DNA from: Acinetobacter sp. C26M
Lineage (GTDB): Bacteria > Pseudomonadota > Gammaproteobacteria > Pseudomonadales > Moraxellaceae
Direction of reading: 5' to 3'
DNA: 64,000 bases
Assembly (NCBI RefSeq): GCF_023702675.1
Contig: NZ_CP098478.1
Location: 2,294,001-2,358,000, forward strand
Notes under the pieces: model-generated
The model's input: the letters and a program-made list of their open reading frames with translations, nothing else
What the model was told of the DNA's origin: nothing
The model's database searches: none
Part shown: positions 45,641 to 54,614 of the stretch, in pieces
Layout of the letters: every line of letters starts with the position of its first letter
Numbering within the stretch: position 1 is the stretch's first letter
Program-made: the position numbers and the translations under genes

Positions 45641-46186
45641 TTAAGTTGCGTATTCCACTAGTGTTTTAACTTTAGCAAATGCATTTCTTAAAACTTGGTT
45701 ATGATGACTGATCATTTGTTGTGCATTTAAAGATTCTGAATCAAATGTAGTATGTCCGTCAGAGACTAAAACCACATTATATCCATACTCTGAAGCAGCC
45801 CTAACAGTAGTATCAATACAATACTCAGTTTTCATTCCAGTAATTATGACTTCATTAACATCAAGTTTGTCTAATAATTCTTTTAAAAAAGTACCTTTAA
45901 AACAACTAGGATACTTTTTATCTATGACTAGATCCTTATGCGGATCTAAGTGCAATTCTTCGATCAATTGTGTATTTATACCATCTGGATCTAATGGTGT
46001 ATCGCGTTCCCCAACATGACGTATGAAAATAATAGGCATTCCATTTGAGCGTTGATATTCAATAAGTTTAAGAATGTTAGAAAGTACGATTTGAGCATTG
46101 TGCGGAATGGACTGCCCTCTAAATAATCCATTTTGCATATCTATTACTAGTAATGCTGATTTTGATCTATAACTTTGTTTTTCCAT
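45641..46186 (-). CDS. Isochorismatase-family cysteine hydrolase
   Basis: A 181-residue enzyme. The catalytic triad is visible: Asp in LLVIDMQNG (about residue 19), Lys in VIDKKYPS (about 93) and Cys in TEYCIDTTVRA (about 127). The family hydrolyses isochorismate, nicotinamide or small carbamates; the exact substrate cannot be read. Start ATG 46186 is chosen over an upstream TTG because AGAGAAAG precedes it. Isolated cargo gene in the island, with a GC content close to its neighbours. Confidence 0.85.
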   Translation of the reverse strand: MEKQSYRSKSALLVIDMQNGLFRGQSIPHNAQIVLSNILKLIEYQRSNGMPIIFIRHVGERDTPLDPDGINTQLIEELHLDPHKDLVIDKKYPSCFKGTFLKELLDKLDVNEVIITGMKTEYCIDTTVRAASEYGYNVVLVSDGHTTFDSESLNAQQMISHHNQVLRNAFAKVKTLVEYAT

Positions 46187-46585
46187 AATCTTTCTCTTAG
46201 CATGCAATAATCAGCCGAGAAAAAATTAACCCAGCCGATATTGACTGGGTTTGGTTATCTTATTAAGTCACATCAATAAAAAATCACACACAGCCTTCTT
46301 TTGAGGTTGTGGTGGTGGTAATGTTAGTTTTACTTAATAAACTGCACATTAATTTTCACTTGATCATAACTTAAACAGATTTAAACCTATCATAGCTTTG
46401 TACAATAAACAAAGTTTTTTTAACTTTAGAAACCTGAATTCTATGTAGAAAGTCCTTCATTAATTCATGTGCGATTACCATTCACTCAAATTTCTTTATA
46501 TTAGCCCTTTATTGGTTCAGGTGACGAACTACGCGCTACTCCACTCAGTTGTGTACATAAAAAACCAATCATTGGCAGGGTGAAA
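46187..46585. other. Non-coding stretch with a hairpin
   Basis: About 400 bases without a convincing gene. AACCCAG and CTGGGTT pair at about 46228-46252 and are followed by T on the minus strand, so a terminator may lie here. Otherwise only short broken frames are seen. Confidence 0.4.
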
Positions 46586-46608
46586 CAAAACCTCCCGAAG
46601 GAGGTTTA
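46586..46608 (-). terminator. Terminator of the NUDIX-like gene
   Basis: AAAACCTCC and GGAGGTTT pair around CGAA, 5 bases past the stop of the NUDIX-like gene. The T tract is short, so it may be weak. Confidence 0.55.
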
Positions 46609-46612
46609 TTAC

Positions 46613-47062
46613 TTATTGAGGATCAATTCTATCTTTTGCTGCAGTCAATCCTAATTTAAACCAGTCTGTATTGAACTTTGCACAGAAATTTTCATTTTCC
46701 CATGAATTTTTCGATATCAAGCTCAATAAGCTTTCAAAAGGCTCATCGTATGGATTAGTCACATCCGGTCTTTCAAAATCATCTACAAGAGTTTCAACAC
46801 TATCAACATTAGCTATATAAAAATTGATTGTAAAACCAGAATCACTAATTTGAATTGCCTCCTCCTCTATTTGAGACTTGTTTAAATCAATACCTGTTTC
46901 TTCTTTCAGTTCCCGAATAACAGCATTAATAGGGTCAGTTTCAAATGAACCGCCAGGTAGATGATAACCCTGACGCTCCACTTTCTTAGAGCCCGACTTT
47001 CCACCTTGTCCTATGAGGATATTCTTCCCATCATAAACAATAAGATATGCTTTATTTGGCAT
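46613..47062 (-). CDS. NUDIX-like hydrolase with a shortened NUDIX box
   Basis: A 149-residue protein with the second half of the NUDIX box intact (RELKEETGI, about residues 51-59) and the GG before it (HLPGGSF). The loop between is two residues shorter than usual and a conserved Glu is missing (GGSFETDPINAV). NUDIX enzymes hydrolyse nucleoside diphosphates linked to other groups; this variant may have altered catalysis. It lies 34 bases downstream of the gene at 47097 on the same strand, so they form a two-gene unit. Confidence 0.8.
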   Translation of the reverse strand: MPNKAYLIVYDGKNILIGQGGKSGSKKVERQGYHLPGGSFETDPINAVIRELKEETGIDLNKSQIEEEAIQISDSGFTINFYIANVDSVETLVDDFERPDVTNPYDEPFESLLSLISKNSWENENFCAKFNTDWFKLGLTAAKDRIDPQ

Positions 47063-47096
47063 AGATTTTCTCTTTTATTTATTAAATTATTAGGAG

Positions 47097-47858
47097 TTAA
47101 AGAGAAGTGACGTTTTTAGTAAATACGTCAAAGTTTTCATATCCAATTGTAGGCACAAATTCTACTTCTTTAATAGCGAGCGTTTCAAATTCAGCCAAAG
47201 CTCCCAATACAGGTTTTTTAGATGGGTTAAAAACATAATATAATTCTTGGCATTTCTTTATCACACCTGCCGCATCGATATCTTTATTTTCTGCCCTTAC
47301 CGTATCTTGATAAACTGAAATAAAGTCGTTCAAAGATACTTTGCTCATATCCACTATAGATCTATAAAGTACAAAAGCACTAACCTTATCGCATTTTGAT
47401 TTTATTGCTGATGCACTTACTGAACGAGACCAGCCAGCAAAATCTAGTCGAATCATTGAAACGCCTTCTAGAATCGCACAATACCTAAGAATTTTTTGCT
47501 CAGCTCCCACAGAAGATCCGAATAAAGTATTTACAAAGCCTGAAACTAGTGTGTTTACTGCTGATTTATTGTTCCCATCTATAAATCCATTAATAGATTC
47601 ATTAATGACATTACTAATATTTTTAGCATCATCTGATGTATATGCTTTGGTCTGATAAATGAAGGATTGTATTGTTGATATAGGGAATGTTTTATCAGTA
47701 CCTACACCCGCACCTAATAAATCAGTTTTTATTTTTTCTGAAAAATACTCAGCTTTGGCATCTGCAAGAGCCATTAAAGAATCCAAATGTGCACTACATT
47801 CTTCCTTTAACTGTCCTGAGATATCTTCCCCAATAATTGCTTTAGTTATTGCTGCCAT
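47097..47858 (-). CDS. Unknown protein paired with the NUDIX-like gene
   Basis: A 253-residue protein starting MAAITKAIIGEDISG (ATG 47858, GAGGA site 8 bases upstream; an earlier start at 47873 is less likely). Mostly helical, with Ser/Ala-rich stretches (INESINGFIDGNNKSAVNTL, SGFVNTLFGSS) and no signal or membrane segment. No family recognised. It is the first gene of a two-gene unit with the NUDIX-like protein; such pairs in islands are often stress or defence cargo, but I have no direct evidence. Confidence 0.65.
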   Translation of the reverse strand: MAAITKAIIGEDISGQLKEECSAHLDSLMALADAKAEYFSEKIKTDLLGAGVGTDKTFPISTIQSFIYQTKAYTSDDAKNISNVINESINGFIDGNNKSAVNTLVSGFVNTLFGSSVGAEQKILRYCAILEGVSMIRLDFAGWSRSVSASAIKSKCDKVSAFVLYRSIVDMSKVSLNDFISVYQDTVRAENKDIDAAGVIKKCQELYYVFNPSKKPVLGALAEFETLAIKEVEFVPTIGYENFDVFTKNVTSL

Positions 47859-48252
47859 TTTTATTATCCTCAATGATTTTTAGTAATTTTATTTGTCATT
47901 TTCGACTTATATAAAATTGCTTATTAAAAGCTAAATTACAAATCATTAATTGTATCTCAATATACAACCACCACTCACTTTATTAGAATTAATGAGTCAC
48001 ACCACACACTTTAAATATTTTGTCACCATTATATTAATCTTTTTTATAACTCAACGATAAATATCCCAATCAAAATAAATTTAAAGGATCTAATCATATA
48101 AATTAAAACAACTAATAGTTAATATTATTTATATATTTTATTTTAAATTGCTAAATAATAATTTACATTTAAAAATAAAATTGCTTTTAAGTTTTCCTTT
48201 AATTAAAATTACCCTGCAGGAGCAAGGACTTCCCGATGGTTGTATTTATACT
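47859..48252. other. AT-rich non-coding stretch
   Basis: About 390 bases with very low GC and no plausible frame. It should contain the promoter of the two-gene unit at 47858. No attachment-site repeat matching the tRNA end was found here. Confidence 0.4.
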
Positions 48253-48459
48253 TCACAGGGTTCCTGCCGTTGGGTCAGTAGTTTTACTCCCATTGACAGA
48301 ATCAGGTAAATCGTAGACCTTACCCACATACTCAATATTCTTGTCGCATATATGCCATACAGCACCAATCATTGCTGCTAGATCTGCAACCTGCTTATAA
48401 GCCAAAGCATAGCCATCTGCAACATCACTTGCATCAAAAGTTTTATCTGGGGTTTTCAT
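48253..48459 (-). CDS. Small hypothetical protein, probably phage-derived
   Basis: A 68-residue acidic protein (MKTPDKTFDASDVADGYALAY ...). A GGA site lies 8 bases before the ATG. The style resembles short prophage proteins. It is the last island-type gene before the core acyltransferase. No family recognised. Confidence 0.5.
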   Translation of the reverse strand: MKTPDKTFDASDVADGYALAYKQVADLAAMIGAVWHICDKNIEYVGKVYDLPDSVNGSKTTDPTAGTL

Positions 48460-48606
48460 GATTAATCCATATCATATGTAGTGCAAGATTACGGATATTT
48501 GATTCATCACTCTGACTACGTAACTTCAACGTTTCAAGAAAGGTAACCGAATCATTAAAATGGATATGTATTTTCCTGAAAACTCGTATTACACTTCTGC
48601 CACTCA

Positions 48607-49170
48607 ATGCCTATGATGATAAACATGAAAAAATTTTTAGGAAAATCTATTTTTAAAGCAACGGGTTGGGAATATAACGTTGACCCAAGTATTTTAGAAA
48701 AAAAACAAGTCATTATTGGCTTCGAGCATACCTCCAACTTAGATACCATTCTTTCTCTCGCTTTATTTGAAATTTTAGAGTTAAAGATTCATACCTTGAT
48801 CAAGAAAGAATTATTCAAAGGTCCCTTAAAGCCAATCTTAGAACGCTTAGGTGGTATTCCTGTCGACCGTAAAGCCAACAAAGATATCGTGACACAAATG
48901 GTTGAGCTGTTTAATCAGAATGACAGCTTTAATCTCGTGATTGCGCCTGAAGCAACGCGTGCCAAGGATGGTGAAGAACGCAAACCCATTCGCACTGGTT
49001 TTTGGCATATCGCCAAAGCAGCCGATGTGCCAATCATTTTGATGTATGCCAATGCACGTACCAAGCAAGGCGGCATTCTAGGGAAAATTTATCCAAGCGA
49101 TTTACAATCAGATCTGGAAAAGATCAAAGCGCTTTATGCGGAATACGACATAGACGTAAAAATTAGCTAA
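48607..49170 (+). CDS. Lysophospholipid/1-acyl-glycerol-phosphate acyltransferase family protein
   Basis: A 187-residue short acyltransferase. It carries an HX4D motif (EHTSNLD, about residues 40-46), a substrate loop (GGIPVDR) and a PEATR motif (APEATRAKDGE) in place of the usual EGTR. Such enzymes add acyl chains to lysophospholipids or related acceptors at the inner membrane. ATG codons at 48607, 48613, 48616 and 48625 are possible; none has a strong ribosome site. It marks the return to core sequence after the island. Confidence 0.85.
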   Translation: MPMMINMKKFLGKSIFKATGWEYNVDPSILEKKQVIIGFEHTSNLDTILSLALFEILELKIHTLIKKELFKGPLKPILERLGGIPVDRKANKDIVTQMVELFNQNDSFNLVIAPEATRAKDGEERKPIRTGFWHIAKAADVPIILMYANARTKQGGILGKIYPSDLQSDLEKIKALYAEYDIDVKIS

Positions 49171-49311
49171 TTGATCCCACCTATTTGGTCAATCTTTGAC
49201 GCTTGATCAAGATTTTAAAGTTTGAATATGAGCGATGCTAGTTTTCAACAAAACCATCGCTATGCTAATATTCCAGCACTTTTTTTAAGTTTTATTTTTG
49301 GAGTTACTTCC

Positions 49312-50061
49312 ATGGCGGGTCATTCTAAATGGGCCAATATTAAGCATCGTAAAGCTAAACAAGATGCAAGTCGCGGTAAAGTTTTTACTAAATACATCCG
49401 TGAGATCGTAACCGCAGCAAGATTAGGCGGTCCAGACGCAGCAAGTAACCCTCGTTTACGTGCTGTTGTTGAAAAAGCACTTTCAGTGAATATGACGCGC
49501 GATACCATCAACCGTGCAATCCAACGTGGTGCTGGTGGCGAAGACAATGATGATTTAAAAGAAGTAACCTACGAAGGTTATGGTGTTGGTGGTGTTGCAG
49601 TTATCGTTGAAACTATGACTGACAACTTAAACCGTACTGTTCCAGATGTTCGTCATTGCTTCTCTAAAACCAATGGTAACTTGGGGACCAATGGTTCAGT
49701 TGCATACTTGTTTACCAAGCGTGGCGAAATTTCTTTTGAGGATGTTTCTTTAGAAGACAAGGTGATGGATGTTGCTTTGGAAGCAGGTGCTGACGACATC
49801 GAGATAGATGAAGATAGTATCTTAGTCATTACCAGCCCTGAAAGCTTTGGTGATGTTCAAGATGCACTTACAGCAGCAGGTTTAAAATCTGACAATGCTG
49901 AAGTTGTAATGAGCCCATCAACTAAAGCTGAAATCACTGATATCGATCAGGCTAAACAAATCATGAAAATGATTGATATGCTTGAAGATCTTGATGATGT
50001 TCAAAACGTTTATACCAACGTTGAATTCTCTGAAGAAGTTTTAGCTCAGCTTGATGCTTAA
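49312..50061 (+). CDS. yebC: YebC/PmpR family regulator (translation or transcription)
   Basis: A 249-residue YebC protein starting [22 protein letters not shown], with a GGAG site 8 bases before ATG 49312. The longer frame from 49222 is rejected because it lacks a ribosome site and YebC begins with MAGHSKW. The family acts in regulating transcription (PmpR) and, in recent work, in easing ribosome stalling on proline tracts. Domains I-III are all present to the last [12 protein letters not shown] block. Confidence 0.96.
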   Translation: MAGHSKWANIKHRKAKQDASRGKVFTKYIREIVTAARLGGPDAASNPRLRAVVEKALSVNMTRDTINRAIQRGAGGEDNDDLKEVTYEGYGVGGVAVIVETMTDNLNRTVPDVRHCFSKTNGNLGTNGSVAYLFTKRGEISFEDVSLEDKVMDVALEAGADDIEIDEDSILVITSPESFGDVQDALTAAGLKSDNAEVVMSPSTKAEITDIDQAKQIMKMIDMLEDLDDVQNVYTNVEFSEEVLAQLDA

Positions 50062-50072
50062 TTCTTTAAGAT

Positions 50073-50106
50073 AATAAAAAAATGCATCTTTTAGATGCAT
50101 TTTTTT
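50073..50106. terminator. Intrinsic terminator after yebC
   Basis: AAAAAAATGCATC / GATGCATTTTTTT hairpin with a TTTTA loop, between convergent yebC and the Lrp-family gene; it can serve both. Confidence 0.85.
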
Positions 50107-50575
50107 ATAGCTTATTCAAAAGTTTATAGCAGTTAAATACGTTATATTCTTTGATCACGAAGCTGGAATGAAGCGCAACCACGCTATCAATCTTACCAAT
50201 ACGGCGTAATAGAATTTCACTATAGTCATCCATATTACGTGCCACCAATTCCAAAATAAAATCTGCACTCTGCCCTGTCACTAAAAAGGCATTGGTCACT
50301 TCTGGAATATCTTCAATTTCTTGTAGGAATTTATCAAAAGTTTCACTGTCGTGTTTGCTCAAGGAAACCTGCAAAAGAATATGTAAGCTAAAACCGAGTT
50401 TATTAAAATTAATTTCTCGTTTGAGCTGTCCCATCACTTGGGATTCGATTAAGTTTTTTATCCTACGATGCACTGAACTGACCGAAAGATTTATGCGCTC
50501 TGATAATTCATTCAGATTGACATCTTCATGGGTCAAAATCTCAAGTATTTGCTTATCAAAACGATCCAATTCCAT
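50105..50575 (-). CDS. Lrp/AsnC family transcriptional regulator
   Basis: A 156-residue Lrp-type regulator. An N-terminal winged helix-turn-helix (residues 1-60; LDRFDKQILEILTHEDVNLNELSERINLSVSSVHRRIKNL) is followed by the RAM effector domain (SADFILELVARNMDDYSEIL). It should bind amino acids and control nearby metabolism. The following minus-strand gene is a GST, but 460 bases separate them. Its target is unknown. Confidence 0.92.
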   Translation of the reverse strand: MELDRFDKQILEILTHEDVNLNELSERINLSVSSVHRRIKNLIESQVMGQLKREINFNKLGFSLHILLQVSLSKHDSETFDKFLQEIEDIPEVTNAFLVTGQSADFILELVARNMDDYSEILLRRIGKIDSVVALHSSFVIKEYNVFNCYKLLNKL

Positions 50576-50985
50576 TCTACAGTTCTCACTCTTCGTCTAC
50601 GTTGTTATCGGAACTGCTCACTCAGTAATTTTTAAGGGTCAAGGGAAAACATTCGTTTAACTTTTGACAATGCTGCATGGATAACGCAAACATGATTCCG
50701 ATAAACTTTTGATTTATCTCTGTCTCAAAGCCGAAACAAGACCTTTTGAGCAACTGTTCAACTGATCTCCCAATAGTTAAACAACTCGTTTCGATCCCCA
50801 TCACACCCTGAAACATAAGATAACAAAGCCTTTTTATAATTATTTCCCTCTTTTCAGTTTTTTTAAAGTAAATTTGGCAATAATTTCTAATATTTTCTGC
50901 TTAAAACGAATTTTCTTTTAAAAATTAATTTTATTTACCGATAATTTTTTACTTTCTTGGCTATTTTTCTCTTTTCTTTCCCATA
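50576..50985. promoter_or_regulatory. Upstream region of the Lrp-family gene
   Basis: 410 bases with no confident gene. A minus-strand frame of 64 codons (50622-50816; MFQGVMGIETSCLTIGRS) is open but has no convincing ribosome site and I do not call it. The region must carry the Lrp-gene promoter and possible autoregulatory sites. Confidence 0.4.
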
Positions 50986-51020
50986 AAAAAAGCCCCGATT
51001 ATAATCAATCAGGGCTTTTC
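50986..51020 (-). terminator. Terminator of the GST gene
   Basis: AAAAAAAGCCCCGATT and AATCAGGGCTTTT pair around a short TATAATC loop, 16 bases past the GST stop. Confidence 0.8.
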
Positions 51021-51035
51021 CACAAAAAAACTGAT

Positions 51036-51806
51036 TTATAAACCACGCCAATCGACACGAGCATTACGCTCAGTGGCATAAATACGCTGAACGTATTGCC
51101 CAATCGGCAGATCTGATAAATAGTCATAATATTGCTTCAGTTCACCATCAAACTGTTCAATATCATCATTCTCGAGTTCCCAAGGCGTGCCTTTGATCAC
51201 CAATAATGGTGCAAGAATAGAACAGACTGAAATATCCGCTAAACCAAGACGATCGCCAACCATATAACGTCCTTGATTATCAACCAAACGCTGATTCAGA
51301 TCGCTAATCAACTCGGTCATACGCAACTTGGATTGAGCAACTTTTTCTGGGCTCAATTTATAGTTCGTCGAAACCAGACTTTTTAGTATTGGTTTAGAAA
51401 TCTTCTCAAACTGACGTAAATAGCCTTGTTCACCCATCATGATTTCAAGCGGATGATCACCCACTGACAGTGCATGTGCCAATGACCAGCGACGAACATG
51501 TACACCAAGTTCATCAGTCAATTTGTCGATTTCTAAAGCTTGCTCACGTAACTGCTCATCACGTCTCAATAACGCATGTTCAGGATATGTCGTATCAAGA
51601 TATAAAGCGATTTGTGTTGAATCAGCAACCCACCGCTTATCATCTTTCAGCATTGGCAATAAATATTGCCCAGACTTTAGATAAGTAAACGCACGATGGA
51701 AACCTGGAATTAAATTATGTGCCACATAGTCCAATTCCTTATGATCTAACAACCAGCGAGCTTTTTCACAATAGTGAGACAAAGGAAATTGGTATAAAAC
51801 CCGCAT
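51036..51806 (-). CDS. Glutathione S-transferase family protein
   Basis: A 256-residue GST with a thioredoxin-like N-terminus (residues 1-75; LYQFPLSHYCEKARWLLDHKEL) with SHYCEK at the expected glutathione-binding turn, DSTQIALYLDTTYP as the conserved Ser-region, and an all-helical C-terminus (DRLGLADISVCSILAPLL). The Cys in the active turn hints at a thiol-transferase or omega-like type. Single-gene. The substrate is unknown. Confidence 0.88.
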   Translation of the reverse strand: MRVLYQFPLSHYCEKARWLLDHKELDYVAHNLIPGFHRAFTYLKSGQYLLPMLKDDKRWVADSTQIALYLDTTYPEHALLRRDEQLREQALEIDKLTDELGVHVRRWSLAHALSVGDHPLEIMMGEQGYLRQFEKISKPILKSLVSTNYKLSPEKVAQSKLRMTELISDLNQRLVDNQGRYMVGDRLGLADISVCSILAPLLVIKGTPWELENDDIEQFDGELKQYYDYLSDLPIGQYVQRIYATERNARVDWRGL

Positions 51807-52165
51807 AAACTCTCCAAATTTATTTTTCTATTCGATCAAACATAAGGTTTTCCCTACTTTAGAAGTAAAAGCTAATGAATACAATGTCCTTTTCGTTCGA
51901 TCTTTTTTTAATTTTGGCGAAGTCGCTTTATAAATTTTCGTGGTGAGAATATTCCTTTCATTCATAGAAAATGAGTTTTTAGACTGTTTAATAAATTACC
52001 AATAACCACAAACCACTGTTTTATCTAAATATTTAATATTAATTTTTCTGTTATTTTTCTCATAAAAAATGCTTAGGAATTATTGTGATATATAAGCCAT
52101 AACTGATGGTTTAGTTGAAAAGTAAAACTTTTGTAAAGTGTCTCTTATCTATTAGAGGTGCTCAC
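51807..52165. promoter_or_regulatory. Promoter region of the sulfur operon and GST gene
   Basis: 360 AT-rich bases between the divergent GST gene and the first SfnB-like gene. It should hold a sulfur-limitation promoter (CysB or SfnR/sigma-54 type in related bacteria). I could not place a sigma-54 GG-N10-GC site with confidence. An alternative start at 52115 for the next gene lies in this region but has a weaker ribosome site. Confidence 0.4.
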
Positions 52166-53377
52166 ATGTCCAGTAATCAATCAGTGATTCAAGTTCAAAC
52201 ACAACTGATTTCAAATGATCAGCAGGCCATCAATGCTGCCTATCAAGTTGCTGACTTTGCATTAGAAGATCGAAATAATCGAGATCAAAACCGTGTTTTA
52301 CCCACCGAACAAATCATTCAGTTTAGCCAAAAAGGTCTGGGCGGAATCCGTGTACCACAACAATATGGTGGTGCTTTTGTCTCCAATAAAACCTTGGCCC
52401 ATGTGTTTCGTATTCTAAGTAAAGCCGATGCCAATGTTGGACAAATTCCACAAAACCAATTCGGTCTTTTAAATTTTATTAATATCACCGGTTCAGATGC
52501 ACAAAAGCAGTTTATCTACACTGAAATTCTTGCAGGTAAACGCATTGCCAATGGTGGACCTGAAAAAAATTCTAAAGACACCAAAGCCATTCTAACTGCT
52601 TTAAGATTGGAAAATGGGCAATACTTTTTAAATGGGGAAAAGTTTTACTCGACTGGAACTAGCTTTGCAGATTGGTTAGCGATTCGTGCCTTACACCCAG
52701 ATGGCTATACCGTATTGGCGATCGTTGATCGACATGCGGCTGGTGTTGAAGTGATTAATGACTGGAATGGGTTTGGGCAACGTACTACAGCAAGTGGAAC
52801 GGTAAGACTACACAACGTTGTCGTTGATCCTGCACTTTTTTTTGATGAGCGCATTATTGCTGACATCCCAAATGTTCGCGGTGCTTATTCTCAACTTTTA
52901 CAAGTTGCGATTGATGTTGGCATTGCCGAAGCTGCTTTTGATGACACCTTATCCAGTATTCGTAAAGCACGTCCAATTGTTGATTCAGGCGTAGAAAAAG
53001 CCAGTGAAGAACATTACACCTTACAAGAAGTTGGCAAGCTCAATATCCTGCTGGATGCAGCCATTTTATTGCTGGATGATGCTGCCGAATATCTAGATGA
53101 ACTGGATCAAATCGCTGAGATTTCTGCCGAGCAAGCTGCTCGTGCTTCTATTTTAGTGGCGGAAGCAAAGATCTATGCCAACGATGCTGCCCTGCATATC
53201 TCAGAAAAACTGCTCGAACTTGGTGGCAGCCGTGCCAGCCTGAGCCAGCATAATCTTGATCAGCATTGGCGTAATGCCCGTGTGCACACCCTACACGATC
53301 CTGTGCGTTGGAAATTCCATGCCATTGGTGAGTATTACCTCAATGGTACGCACCCTGCCCGCCATGCTTGGATTTAA
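52166..53377 (+). CDS. SfnB-like acyl-CoA-dehydrogenase-family flavoenzyme, copy 1
   Basis: A 403-residue flavin-dependent enzyme of the acyl-CoA-dehydrogenase fold, SfnB/DszC-like. The start MSSNQSVIQ (ATG 52166) has an AGAGGTG site. Motifs: GGIRVPQQYGGAFVSN, the substrate-region YFLNGEKFYSTG, FNGFGQRTTASGT-like sequence and the C-terminal NLDQHWRNARVHTLHDPVRWK block. SfnB proteins act in sulfur release from sulfones or related compounds with reduced flavin. It is the first gene of the operon, followed after 13 bases by a paralogue. Confidence 0.87.
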   Translation: MSSNQSVIQVQTQLISNDQQAINAAYQVADFALEDRNNRDQNRVLPTEQIIQFSQKGLGGIRVPQQYGGAFVSNKTLAHVFRILSKADANVGQIPQNQFGLLNFINITGSDAQKQFIYTEILAGKRIANGGPEKNSKDTKAILTALRLENGQYFLNGEKFYSTGTSFADWLAIRALHPDGYTVLAIVDRHAAGVEVINDWNGFGQRTTASGTVRLHNVVVDPALFFDERIIADIPNVRGAYSQLLQVAIDVGIAEAAFDDTLSSIRKARPIVDSGVEKASEEHYTLQEVGKLNILLDAAILLLDDAAEYLDELDQIAEISAEQAARASILVAEAKIYANDAALHISEKLLELGGSRASLSQHNLDQHWRNARVHTLHDPVRWKFHAIGEYYLNGTHPARHAWI

Positions 53378-53390
53378 GGAGCAAATCATT

Positions 53391-54614
53391 ATGACCTCTT
53401 ATCAAGAATTACAAGGTTTTGCCAAAACCAATTTTAAAGCAGCCCATATTATCCAAAGTGATGCCGAAGCCCTAGAAATTGCGACCCAGCTCAGTCAACA
53501 GTTTAAGCAAGCGGCAGTTGAACGCGATGCCAATCGAAACTTGCCATTTACTGAAATAGAAACCTACAGTCAGTCAGGTTTATGGGCGATTACTGTACCT
53601 AAGCAGTATGGTGGCGCAGAAGTTTCCAGCTTAACTGTTGCCAAAGTGATTGCGCTGTTTAGTGGTGCAGATGGTTCAATCGGTCAGATTCCACAAAACC
53701 ATTTTTTTGCATTGGAGGTATTGCGCAATACAGGCACGGAAGCGCAAAAGAAACGCCTCTATCAAGAAGTGTTACAAGGTGCGCGTTTTGGTAATGCGCT
53801 GGCTGAATTTAAAACCCGCACTTCTGCACATAAACAAACTACCTTAATCCCAAGTGAAAACGGTTATCTGATTCAGGGAGAAAAGTTTTATTGCACAGGT
53901 AGCCTGTTTGCACATCGCATTCCAACCCTAGTGGTTGATGAAGAAGGTAATGAGTTTCTGGCTTTTGTACAAAGAGACAGTCAAGGTTTAGAACTGATTG
54001 ATGACTGGTCTGGCTTTGGGCAACGTATCACGGGCAGCGGGACAGTCAAATTTAATCAGGTCTTTGTTGCCAAGGATGATGTGATTCCTTTTGATACTGC
54101 CTTCAAGCAGCTATCTTTGGTGGGACCATTTGCGCAAATCATGCATGCAGCGATTGAAGTCGGCATTGCCCGTGCAGCCTTTGAAGAAACCCTAGAGCGT
54201 GTACGTGTTGCCCGCCCTTGGATTGATGCCAATATTGATTCCGCCACACAGGACCCTTTAACTCTGTCTGAGCTCGGTCGTGTGGCAACCGATGTCAAAG
54301 CCAGCGAACTTTTACTTAAACAGGCAGCTCGATCTGTCGATGCTGCTAAACAGGATCTGAATGCGGAGAGCTTAGCCAAAGCCTCAATTGATGTCGCCAA
54401 AGTTCGTGCACATAGTACTGAAACAGCATTAAAGGCATCATCAAAACTGATTGAATTGGCGGGTAGTCGTGGCAGTCAACGTACAGATGGTCTTGATCGT
54501 CATTGGCGTAATGCGCGTGTACACACCTTGCATGATGCTGCACGCTGGAAATATTACTTCATCGGTAATTATGTGTTGAATGGCATTCTGCCTCCACGAC
54601 GGGGGACTTTGTAA
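53391..54614 (+). CDS. SfnB-like acyl-CoA-dehydrogenase-family flavoenzyme, copy 2
   Basis: A 407-residue paralogue of the preceding protein (same GQIPQNHF, YLIQGEKFYCTG and HWRNARVHTLHD blocks). The start MTSYQELQG (ATG 53391) has an AAGGAGC site 8 bases upstream; the longer frame from 53256 overlaps the previous gene and is rejected. A tandem pair suggests different substrates or a heteromer. The stop overlaps the next start by one base. Confidence 0.87.
   Translation: MTSYQELQGFAKTNFKAAHIIQSDAEALEIATQLSQQFKQAAVERDANRNLPFTEIETYSQSGLWAITVPKQYGGAEVSSLTVAKVIALFSGADGSIGQIPQNHFFALEVLRNTGTEAQKKRLYQEVLQGARFGNALAEFKTRTSAHKQTTLIPSENGYLIQGEKFYCTGSLFAHRIPTLVVDEEGNEFLAFVQRDSQGLELIDDWSGFGQRITGSGTVKFNQVFVAKDDVIPFDTAFKQLSLVGPFAQIMHAAIEVGIARAAFEETLERVRVARPWIDANIDSATQDPLTLSELGRVATDVKASELLLKQAARSVDAAKQDLNAESLAKASIDVAKVRAHSTETALKASSKLIELAGSRGSQRTDGLDRHWRNARVHTLHDAARWKYYFIGNYVLNGILPPRRGTL

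Noticed and set aside
48460..48606. Right attachment site of the island
   Set aside because: I compared this gap with the sequence around the tRNA at 33.8 kb and found no copy of either tRNA end.
50622..50816. Minus-strand 64-codon frame upstream of the Lrp-family gene
   Set aside because: Lies in the promoter region, no convincing ribosome site, Cys- and Phe-rich by chance; kept only as a note.
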